Below are positions 1-8,832 of a stretch of DNA of 32,195 bases, in pieces. The stretch's first letter is position 1; each line of letters opens with the position of its first letter. Source of the stretch: Gnetum montanum (taxonomy: Eukaryota; Streptophyta; Gnetopsida; Gnetales; Gnetaceae); contig MNCI01020610.1 of assembly GCA_015680685.1 (NCBI GenBank), positions 232,404 through 264,598 on the forward strand. Direction: 5' to 3'. The notes under the pieces were generated by a model. The model saw only the letters and a list, made by a program, of their open reading frames with translations. It was not told the origin of the DNA and ran no database searches. A program made the translations under genes and the position numbers.

Positions 1-775
1 TGTATGGTTAAGTAAGTCCGAGGTATATGATTTTTTTGGTCTTTTCAAGTTTATCTCCAATGCTAAAGGGTGAAGGGTTGAGAGACTAAAACTAACCCTA
101 ACTATAGCACTAAGTCCTAGCGTCAGCATTCGTTCCCACTTGCCGTACACACCCTGAACTATGCAACTATGGCTACCAAACGCTAATCGTTACTGGGATT
201 ACCACACATAATGCACGTGCTCGAAGCGGTCGTACTGAGGCACCTAACTAGCCTAAGTGTGACAAGTAGTTGATTCCTTGACTAGCCGTACACATCTGTA
301 GATGCTCGTAATCAAGTTGTACTTGTCCCACGTTCTAGGAGGTAAGGGTGAGAGAATCTAATTGCGATGAGCAGCCGATTACTTGGCTAGCCGTACACAT
401 TCGTCAATGCTCGTAACCAAGTCGTACTCATGCCGCGTTACTAGGAAAGCAATAAATAACATTAGATAAACCTATCCATGTACTGCAAGGTTTATTCACA
501 AAGCTCATCTTTATTACTGTACACAACTTGTGTTTAGGTACAAAGCTGCTCAAATAAAGAACCGTTCACTTAGGGGACTCCTACTGCGGGCACATGGAAA
601 ATATTCTATCTCTGGGGTGATCAATCCGCCAAAGCTTCGCTACTTCTAGCCTAGGATTACAAATGAGGGGAGTGCCACCTCTTATTTATAGATTTGGTGG
701 CGGACCGCGATATCGTGTACGCAATATCACAGGGGATGGCGTGATATCGAGGCTTGTGCATATTGCATCTCATCA
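1..775 (-). mobile_element. Partial LTR of family A (element G), minus strand
   Basis: The reverse complement aligns throughout with the LTRs of element A (7724-8685 and 14145-15169). It begins TGATG at 775-771, has GATATC-type palindromes at about 705-760, a TATAAATA box at 690-683, an AATAAA signal at 515-510 and the internal repeats built around TACGACTTGATTACGAGCAT. The window starts about 150 bp before the expected LTR end, so the U5 terminus is missing. There is no polypurine tract beside 775, so on the minus strand this is more likely a 5' LTR or a solo LTR than a 3' LTR; its internal region would lie off the left edge. It is more diverged from the A LTRs than they are from each other. 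Confidence 0.9.
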
Positions 776-3700
776 ACTACCTATTATCATTCAACCCAAA
801 CAATAGACACAAGTCAACAACAACATCTTGCCCATAGGAGGACCAGGTCCTCAGGATAGTTTTTACATGGAATGGGCTTTCATCAACATCATTTACAACT
901 CAAACACAACACGATTCATCCCCGAAGGGTTTACAACAAGGATGGTCTACCAAAGAACCCTAGCAAGAAAGTTCCTCTGAAGACCCCAAAACTACGAGAG
1001 TACACAAGATCATGCCTTGTCTACAAGAAGAGCAATATGTATCTTTAATTTACATCAACAACATGACCTCACAAAGGAGGTTTCATGAATTTCACCAGGG
1101 TAACAACATTCTGTCTCTGAGAACAAGTCCCACGAGTTCCAAACATGGGACCACAGCTAGGAACAAGTCCCAAACATTAATTGCTTATAGGAGACAACCG
1201 TCTCCATACCACCTATCTTATTATTTTAGGAACTAAAGAGGGCATCCATTAAAATGAAGAATGATCCCTCATGATCAACTCTGCTATCCCACCAAGGAGG
1301 TGAGATCACCAACATGAATTAACATCACACCAGAGACATGGGACAATACATCAACGAGGGACTCTGTAATACATCAATGTACATAAGGAACAAGGTACAC
1401 AGGAAAATTCAGCAAGACACCATAGCCTATTAAGCACAACGAGTCCCCAATCACGGAATCACACCATAGACAAAAAATGCACTAATAAGTCCCAATCTAT
1501 GAGAGCGCATCATACCTTTCCAAAGCACCAAAGGCAATTAGTCATGAGAGCCCATCAACATGCACAAACCATTAGAAGCCCACAATCATGAAAGCATCGG
1601 CTCAAGTGTTTCGAGCACATTCAAGCCCACCAAGCTAGGCCACCAAGAGATCACACTTTCTATATTTGTAACGTCATATATTCAAGGATGGACCACCATC
1701 CCGACGTTTTAACAACTGCTCCATGATCACATCCAACATGGAAGAGCGAGTCTAGGTGCCAATACCTAGAACTCGACTCAAATCCTCTGCTAGACATCAT
1801 ATTGATTCGACTTTCAGCCATCATCTATCATCTGTGGACAAGATCTTTGCCAATCCAAGAACATAAGAGAATGTGTTCCCAAGATTTGTCCCATCTCAAG
1901 GACGTTCACCAAGCACACACCATCAAGGAATGCCAACATCATCAAGAACACATGGCACTAGTTCAAGAGCATCATGGGCAAGGACATGCCCTGGTCCGTT
2001 CGTTACAACATCGTATCACAACTGAAAAAATTCTCATGAGGTTTTCAGCAGAATTATACATCAAGGCAAAAAGACCATTTACAACATACAGTAAGGGCAC
2101 TTCAAAACAAGCACAAGGGAAAACACCATACATCAAGCTTGGCCTTATCATAGTGTGTGACATAGGACTACAACCAGGAGATAAACTGAGTCACATAGGT
2201 AATACATCCAGCACTTTTGAGTGCATACAACCAAATTGAGAATACCACAAGGGTACATTTCACACACCCAAGGATAGGATTACATTCATATATGGGAACA
2301 TACATGGTATTTGGGAATACTACCCAGGCCTAAAAGGCTATAGGACAAACTACCCAAGCCCACCCTAGGCTAAAGGATTTAGGCCACCAAGAGCATACCA
2401 TGAAGAATCATGTTGTTCTAAGAAAAACTTGTCTCTATCACAAAGCATAAACAATCATCTATCATTGCACACTTTCTCAAAAGATTCATGATCTACCGTC
2501 ACACTGAACCAACTGCATGGGTAACCTTGAACGAAAATGATTCGAGACACGAATGCAACGATCAAATAACGAAACACACTAACTGAGTATCCACCATCCT
2601 GCCATAGTGGGACCTCATTGCATTGGCCACTCTAGGCCATCAGTATCCGACATGACCAAGGATACCATTTCATGCCATCTNTGAAGTTAGCAGGAACATA
2701 ATTATCACATTAGCCTCATTCACAACCATCAAGCATGATCATATAACAAAGAGATAACACCCTTGCGCATCATAAAATTCAAGACCTCAACAACATGTAT
2801 AGAGATCAATCATGCAAAACATTGATGGAGGAATCCGATCCCCACTCAAACAAACGATTTCATCATGAGACAGACCAAGAGAGAGATAGCACACTCTCAA
2901 AATTTTAAGATTCATACACAAAAATCATTCCCAGCAACTAACATTGGCCTCAACTAGGACCAAAATTTCAACACACTCGTATGAGTCATTGGGCAATAGA
3001 TAATCATCAACTCAACCCAAAAATAAGGAGGAAGACCAAGGTCCATCCAACAACAAGTCTACATCAAACCCATTCTCGCAACAACAAGAAACATCACCAA
3101 GGATGCTTTCATAAGAAGACTCTCATCAAACAAGGTGAGGTCTCAACAAAAACCAACAATAGGATGACCCACACCAATAGTCTTCAAATCAAAGTGACCA
3201 AGAAATGTCACTAATCAAAATAGTGATGCCATAAGCCCAAGGGAAACACCACCAGCTCAATAAGGAGCACAACTCACTAATATTAACAATAAGGGAAATC
3301 ATGCCTCATGCACAAGAAGTTGTCAAACAAGACAACAACCATTTGGCTTTGGGATGACACAAACAACCACTACATCCTCAATGTTCCCAACAATAAGTCA
3401 TCATACCGAATAAAATATTAGGCCTTGCATTATGAATGATAGAAATAACCACGATAACACGCATGCAGAATTTGAAAGCACAACCAGGAAGACACGCATA
3501 CAAAAATAGACAAATATACAATCGCAAACACGAACGTACGAAGTCTACTGGAAACGATCTTAGTCCACCCAGAACAAGGCTCACTAAGAGCACATGTCCA
3601 AAAGACCTCCATCTTGAGGTACTTGGGAACCATCTTGTCCCCATTTGTATTTTCCCATACTCACTGTATCTAGGGTGAGTGGGAGTGCCAAGGATATCAT

Positions 3701-4149
3701 ATCCTGCATGATTCAACAAATTCCATCTCGAAACATGTCATCTGGGTGGAAACCGAAGTGGAGACTTGGTCCGATTCATCCCAGATGAATCACTAAAGAC
3801 CTGAGATGGGAGCTCCTTGAGCAATAAAATTCTTGAGTTACTAATAGAACTCCTCTTAATCATATCGCATACAATCACAACTAGTCCAACCACAAGTAAA
3901 CAAATGGAGGAGATCACCACAATGCCATCATTTATATCCTTATGGAGTGCAACACATCAGTTGCTCACAATTTCTCATCGATCCCCTCAAGAAGAGCAGA
4001 GAACATTACCATCAGGCAACTCTTCAAAGTACATAAGGATATGATCCTAGATCACCTAGGTATCAATCCGAAGGGACCATTAACCAAATAAGCTCAATGG
4101 AGTAACACAACCAAAGAGCACAACCATATCACAACACAATTTTGAAAAC
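776..4149 (-). mobile_element. Internal region of LTR element F, non-coding, strand-asymmetric
   Basis: This 3.4-kb stretch lies downstream, on the minus strand, of the F LTR and its primer-binding site. The plus strand is strikingly rich in A and C and poor in G, so the minus-strand transcript would be rich in G and U. I found no gag, protease, RT or integrase motif on either strand; every ORF is short and without family resemblance. That fits a large non-autonomous LTR derivative (LARD-like), or an element whose coding part lies elsewhere. Imperfect direct repeats of CTACCCA-rGCC and TAGGC words occur at 2310-2395. Base 2681 is an unresolved N. No 3' LTR for F is seen; the region ends at the G LTR. 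Confidence 0.5.
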
Positions 4150-4161
4150 GCTCTGATACCA
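4150..4161 (-). other. Primer-binding site of element F (initiator tRNA-Met type)
   Basis: The minus strand reads TGGTATCAGAGC two bases inside the LTR end at 4164. This equals the complement of the last 12 bases of plant initiator tRNA-Met including CCA, which primes minus-strand synthesis in many plant LTR elements. Its position right after an ACA-ending LTR supports the call. Confidence 0.85.
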
Positions 4162-4163
4162 TC

Positions 4164-4913
4164 TGTAACAATGTTGCCTCGACATTGCCCGACACCCCAA
4201 GGAATTCACGAAGATCCAATGGATCTGGGGCAAAAGACCTGGGGAATACGCCTCCAAGCAAGCAAGCAACTCACGAGTGAGTGCAAGCAGAAGCATAGCT
4301 TCTAAATTTACATAACCATGCACCTCATGGAGGGAAACCAACTCCAAAATGAGAACCATACAAACAAGCACACACAAAAACCTTGTAGACAACATCGGTG
4401 AGAGGGAAGACAATGCACCTACAAGGGAAGGTGCCTCACCCCTAAACCCCTCATGATCTGGTACAAGGTGTGGCCTGGCACCACACCAAAACTATCCAGT
4501 CTTGGCTACCTATATATCTACGACCACCATAGAATCAGGGCCATGTAGTTCTCCATGGAGAAGAGGGGAATGAAGAGGACTTAGAAGAGAGTGCAACAGG
4601 AGGGTGTCCTATTGCTAGCTTAGTACCACCAAGCCGAGGTGGGTTTTGTAACACTTGAGAGCCACCCGAGGGTGCCTCAAAGTGTTCCATGGCCCCCGAA
4701 CCATGGGGAGAGCCCAAGAGAACCACCACTTGGGACATCTCTCACAATCTCACTCTATTTTGTTGCCTAAATCCGGGCCTTTTCGCTTTGCGTTAAAATC
4801 GTACATGGAGAGTAGATGAACGAATACAATTGGCTCGCACTTCGCCTGGTCCAATTTGTGAGTGTGAATAAATTATGATCTTTAACGTAGCGGAACAGTG
4901 TCAGAACCTGACA
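4164..4913 (-). mobile_element. 5' LTR of element F, minus strand
   Basis: On the minus strand this 750-bp segment starts TGTCAGGTTCTGACA at 4913 and ends CATTGTTACA at 4164, giving TGT…ACA termini, and it is followed after two bases by a tRNA-iMet primer-binding site. A TATA-like ATATATAG lies at about 4515-4505. It has no similarity that I can see to the other LTRs in the window and lacks their GATATC arrays. Bases 4914-4918 (ATTGC) would be the upstream copy of a target duplication; its partner is not identifiable because the 3' LTR is absent. The short minus-strand ORF at 4129-4413, which looks signal-peptide-like, crosses the LTR/PBS boundary and is not regarded as a gene. Confidence 0.7.
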
Positions 4914-5225
4914 ATTGCCACATATTTTGGCCCAATGATTGCTAACCTCTACACATTTTGATTCCAGTTTGAAAATGATACGTAAACAGATACAGAATAA
5001 GCTTATTCTTAAACAAAATGATTATTTATTAACATGATCAATTTTCCAAGCAAAGTAACTCTGGCTTTACAGTAAACTTATCATCCATTTCTTCTGCATT
5101 TTCCACTTGTCTGTTAATCAACGGCTGTACGTAAAATTATCAAACTTTTCTTCTGCATTTTCCACTTGTCTATGAATCCATGGCTCTGAAAATTGATATG
5201 GCTATTATTTTCGATCAAATTTCAG
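4914..5225. other. Unassigned spacer between F and B
   Basis: AT-rich DNA with no ORF or element signature. It contains a perfect 14-bp palindrome GAATAAGCTTATTC at 4995-5008 and the two-copy tandem repeat listed separately. It is where the 5' part of C and the rest of B's 3' LTR would be expected if the nest were intact, so a deletion or rearrangement is probable here. Confidence 0.5.
5063..5181. repeat. Tandem duplication, two units of about 60 bp
   Basis: Unit 1 is 5063-5122 and unit 2 is 5123-5181. Both begin GGCT-TAC, share the 20-base core CTTCTGCATTTTCCACTTGT and end just before another GGCT. Differences are scattered, so the duplication is not recent. Confidence 0.85.
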
Positions 5226-5303
5226 TACGCCAATATCGCGTCGACTGTGAAATCTAGGATGCGATATCGCAAGTGCGATATGGTGGGTGCGTTATTGTGG
5301 GTA
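5226..5303 (-). mobile_element. Truncated 3' LTR (U3 fragment) of element B
   Basis: About 78 bp align with bases 25-110 of B's 5' LTR, including several GATATC-like motifs. The polypurine tract and the first 22 or so LTR bases are gone: the sequence passes directly from the block equivalent to 23853 in C into U3. Everything downstream of the U3 palindromes (TATA box, R, U5) is also missing. Confidence 0.75.
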
Positions 5304-5475
5304 CTGAATGAAAAGTCGTCCTTGAGTTAAAGTAAGAACAAGCTCCATTGATTACACAGTGGATAGGTATGGGATTATTGACTGGCTAGAATGGATTCAT
5401 GCCGCAATGTGGAGTTAGAACAAAATTGAGACACAACATAAAAGAAAATCCTATGATTACAAAATTAGATAGAAC

Positions 5476-6243
5476 TCATGTAGTTCCTGGTGGTAGTGGC
5501 TCCTCCATCAGTGTCTTTCCCTTTTCTTGTGCTCCAGGTCTTGGGATTTGATGGCGTTGAAGTATGGCCTAAAGTTTCTCCTCTTGTAAGGCCTTGAGTG
5601 TGTTGATGTGTGTGTAAGTTTGCACTTGTGCCATAGAGGCATCCCAGTCATCCTTCTCTTTTTCTTTCACCACCCTTTTATTCTCTATCAACAATTTATT
5701 AAGTTGCTCGGTTTTGAAAGTGTCCAGTTGATTCTGAGCAACCTTTGGCCCTGTATTTGAAAGGTTTAATACTTTCAAAATGGCTTGAACAGAGAAATCA
5801 ATAATCACACCATAATTGTTAACCGTGGTGCCTTCTTCTTTATTGTGCCAAAATTGGTACATTTCCCCTAAGTACCAGGCACTGCTTTCGGAGAGGGTAG
5901 GCCATAAGGGAGACCCTTTGAGATGATCCTTAACAGCCTTAGGAGCAAACTCTGCAAAAGGTTGAAAGTTTAATTCCATGATCACTACAGTGAATATGGA
6001 CCTTTCATGGATGGTCTGAACACAATCCTGGGGCAACGTGAGATATTGTCCCTATTCAGACGCTGCAATAGCTCCTTCTTCCACCTGCCTTAATTGTACA
6101 GCAGTAGGGTCTTCTTGGTGGATAATAAATGATTGTTCCTCCTGCTCTGCATGTTGTTCGACAGGAACTTGTCCTTCACCTCTTCAAGGTCTTTTGATCG
6201 CACCTTGAGCAAGACCTTCCTATTGTCCTTATTCCAAGGCCAT
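5476..6243 (-). pseudogene. ORF2 of element B, short form (env-position protein)
   Basis: Starting at the ATG at 6243-6241 and ending at TGA 5478-5476, a single frame of 256 codons is interrupted by five point stops (near 6230, 6220, 6190, 6055 and at 5569) and by no frameshift. Its product matches ORF2 of C: a basic and glutamine-rich N-terminus, then a conserved globular-looking block containing LKGSPLWPTLS, WYLGEMYQFWHNKEEGTT and FSVQAILKVLNLSNT, then a lysine/glutamate-rich helix. Relative to C two long segments are missing, of about 1.1 and 0.8 kb, and both absences keep the frame. The conserved block resembles what databases label putative plant transposon protein or Athila ORF families, but I could not search. 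Location and host function are unknown. Confidence 0.7.
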
Positions 6244-6310
6244 CTACAATCACACGGGACCAATCATTAGTAAGGTTGTTACCAAAGTTAGGTTATACCT
6301 TATTGCTTAC
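6244..6310 (-). promoter_or_regulatory. Intron-like block directly before ORF2 of B
   Basis: On the minus strand the block runs from AAG|GTAAGC at 6310 to TGATTGTAG ending at 6244, with the ATG of ORF2 immediately after. A CTTACTAAT branch-site-like element sits about 25 nt before the acceptor. The length of 67 nt is near the lower limit for plant introns. C has the same layout at 20883-20950 and A a similar one at 13705-13763. Splicing itself is inference. Confidence 0.5.
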
Positions 6311-7718
6311 CTTAATAGATTTACTTTATTTCTGTGTGATGTTAATTATTGGAAGAACATGTCCCCGAAAGATTATAATGTTGAGTCCTTTTTGCGTAGG
6401 TGGTTTCCAAATTTAATTTTCTAGTATAGCTAAGGGGTGAAATTGTTTTTGACACATTCTATTCTTAATTTTACAACTAATTACCCTTAAAGATGTCCTT
6501 CAAGAAATGATGAATTTCAAAAAATTTATGTGCTATTTGACGTGTGCCCCTCCCCATGACTAAGCTAAACACTTTGGGTTCAAGTAGGTTCAAATGGAAT
6601 GAAAATCGGAGTACCAGCGAGCGAGTTATGAAGATGAAAGCAAGGGACACGCAATCGCAAGTCGTAGAGAGGAATTTGAAAAACTTCCCTGCGTGAACAG
6701 TTGCAAATGATGTTGATTAGCACAGGGGAGTTACGTATATATATTTGCATCAAAGTCAGGGCACTTAGAGAATGTTCCGAAATTTTTTTTAATATTTTTT
6801 TGAAATTAAATGATGTAAACTAAGGACATCGGGATGATTGTTAAAGGGTTCCAGGGTAATTAGATGGTTTGGAAGGCACGAATAATGACTCGTGGGTTTT
6901 ATCAAGAAGGACCTTGGGTGGTAGAGAAAAAGGTCATGTAATGGTACACAGGAACATGATTATTCAGAGAATTAGTAGTAGGGAAAGAAAATCATTTGAA
7001 AATATGCTAAGGGTAAGAAATGATGTGTGTGAGCTATGTCATAAGTGAAGATTACAAAAGATTATACAAGTGGATCCTCCCCAAAGTAGGTTCCAACCTA
7101 TAATGCCCTTGTGTAACCACACTTAAAAGTCTCCATGGGCATTGGAAGGGTTAAATGTAATTCGCACTGACTTCACAAAACACACACACGTAAATATCAC
7201 CAGAATGAGGTAAGAATTCTATGTTACACATGGCACGAGCCACAATTACACGAACAGTGAGATGAGACGAACTATAAAAGGGATCGTAGAGAGTGGGACA
7301 TGAGGTAACTGACCTAGGGCACAGTGAATCCTACGTGAAAAGCATGATTAACATGTCATTAACCTGTCATTCCAAGATTAAGACCAGGTCCATTCCTCTA
7401 ATCAGTGACATCACATTGTTTCATCCCATGATGAGCAACTATGAGAGCATCATAACAACAAGGCATATGATCACTTGACATTTTATTCAAGGGGGGAGTG
7501 ATTTTTGTTTTATGGCACTTCCTTTTTCTTCTTCTCTTGTTTTTTTTTCTTTTTTTGAATGAATGAATCCAAAGAAGTTGCCAACCTTCAGGCATGGGTG
7601 CATGTCTTTCCAGTGGGACCCCGTAGAACAACATTGAATTTTGAGTGCCCTTTTGATTACTCTTACTCCCATTTTTCATTAGATCTACAAGGATCTTAGT
7701 ACAACCATGTTGCATAAC
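6311..7718 (-). other. Non-coding 3' region of element B, left part
   Basis: No ORF of substance. It aligns over its length with C 19360-20880 and in patches with A 12640-13700. Recognisable blocks on the minus strand are an A-rich tract at 7560-7480, the block CTACTTTGGGGAGGATCCAC at 7089-7070, an AT-rich ATATATATACG at about 6748-6735 and the polypurine motif TCATGGGGAGGGGC at 6559-6546. The GATATC-rich segment that C carries at 20365-20420 is not present in B. Confidence 0.7.
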
Positions 7719-7723
7719 AACTC
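7719..7723. repeat. Target site duplication of element A, left copy (AACTC)
   Basis: AACTC directly precedes the LTR start TGATG at 7724 and is repeated exactly at 15170-15174 directly after the 3' LTR end CATCA. A 5-bp duplication is what Ty3/gypsy integrases make. Confidence 0.93.
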
Positions 7724-8685
7724 TGATGGGACGCGATATCGCATGAGCCATGATATCGCAGGAGTCGCGATATGGCGTCGTCCCCTGCGATATCGCGTAC
7801 GCGATATTGCGGTCTACCACCATATCTATAAATAAGAGGCGGCACTCCCTTTATTCCTCATCCTAGACTAGAAGTAGGGAAACTTTGGCAGATTGATCAC
7901 TCCAGAGATAGAATTTTCCATGTGCTTGCAGTAGGAGTCCCCAAGTGAACAGATCTTTATTCGAGTAGCTTTGTACTTGAACACAAGTTGTGTACAGCAA
8001 TAAAGACGAGTTTTGTGGATAAACCTTGCAGTACATGGAATAGGTTTTATTACATGTTATTTCCTACCTTTTATTTATTACCTGTTTGTAGTGTGGAATG
8101 AGTACGACTTGATTACGAGCATCTACGGATGTGTACGGATAGTCAAGGAATCAGCTACTCATCGCGATTAGTTTCTCTCACCCTTGTCTCCTAGAACATG
8201 GGATAAGTACGACTTGATTATGAGCATCTACGGATGTGTACGGATAGTCAAGGAATGGATGCTTATCACGTTTAGGCTAGCTAAGTGCCTCAGTATGACC
8301 ACTTCGAGCACGTGCATGACATGTGGTGATCCCAGTAACGATTAGCATTTGGTAGCCACAGTTGCATAGTTTAGGGTGTGTACGGTAAGTGGGAATGGAT
8401 GTTGACGCTAGGTAATTTAGACTTAGTCACTAGTTAGAGTTAGTTAGTTTCTCAACCCTTTACCTCTTAGCATAGGAGAAAAACATAAAAACCATAAAAA
8501 TCATATACCTTAGACTTGCTTAACCATACACCATGAAAAATACAAGTAAGTCTACGAAGACAATGAATAGTTAAGCCCAAGTGTTCCAAGAGGCGTGTAG
8601 GCATTTAGTCTATAGAGTTCGACCGGATCATGCGTGCGACGCTCATATTCATATGGTTGAGTGTAGGGATAACCGCCACTCATCA
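7724..8685 (+). mobile_element. 5' LTR of element A
   Basis: 962 bp with inverted termini TGATG…CATCA. U3 holds an array of GATATC palindromes (7735, 7752, 7789 and degenerate copies at 7769 and 7804), then TATAAATA at 7827-7834; AATAAA at 7999-8004 should mark the 3'-processing signal in R. Two copies of a roughly 72-bp module (8091-8162 and 8196-8270) contain TACGACTTGATTA and GGATGTGTACGGATAGTCAAGG. It aligns with the 3' LTR at 14145-15169 and, inverted, with 1-775. Confidence 0.95.
7787..7834 (+). promoter_or_regulatory. Core promoter of the A LTR: 24-bp palindrome plus TATA box
   Basis: GCGATATCGCGTACGCGATATTGC (7787-7810; given here only as two half-sites GCGATATCGCG and its inverted partner) is palindromic except for one base. 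TATAAATA follows 17 bp later at 7827-7834. The 3' LTR repeats the layout at 14191-14238. I infer RNA polymerase II initiation about 30 bp beyond the TATA box; the palindromes are candidate activator or repressor sites. Confidence 0.7.
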
Positions 8686-8686
8686 T

Positions 8687-8704
8687 TGGCATCGTTGCCG
8701 AGAA
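8687..8704 (+). other. Primer-binding site of element A (tRNA-Asp-like)
   Basis: TGGCATCGTTGCCGAGAA lies one base after the LTR end. The complement of the plant tRNA-Asp 3' end is TGGCGCCGTTGCCGGGGA, so there are four mismatches; two of them (AT for GC at bases 5-6) are shared with B's site. Use of tRNA-Asp is known for Athila-type elements. Confidence 0.8.
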
Positions 8705-8832
8705 CTAAGTGTTTGTACGCCAATTAGAACATAAGGACATCATTCAAATCGTTGGGAGCCTTAACGAACCTTCGGGTTAACTAATTAAACAAGAATTTAT
8801 ATAACGGTGAGATAGCACACTGAAAAGTAAAA
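8705..8832 (+). other. Leader between PBS and gag of element A
   Basis: 128 bp of untranslated leader without an ORF. A similar leader stands before gag in D (about 25750-25885), including the sequence around the start codon, AAAATGTCTTCTTT. Confidence 0.7.

Noticed and set aside
1802-2239. Plus-strand ORF of 145 codons in the F internal region
   Set aside because: Composition simply follows the A/C-rich strand; no domain, no homologous copy in the window and overlapping open frames on the other strand.
3378-3719. Minus-strand ORF of 113 codons with hydrophobic stretches
   Set aside because: The G/T-rich strand yields Leu/Val/Cys-rich frames by chance; two overlapping frames are equally open and neither shows a family motif.
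4129-4413. Minus-strand 94-codon ORF that looks like a secreted peptide
   Set aside because: It runs across the LTR end and primer-binding site, so it is not a plausible gene.
8091-8270. Regularly repeated units in the LTR as a possible CRISPR array
   Set aside because: Only two or three units of about 72 bp with no unique spacers, inside a eukaryotic LTR.
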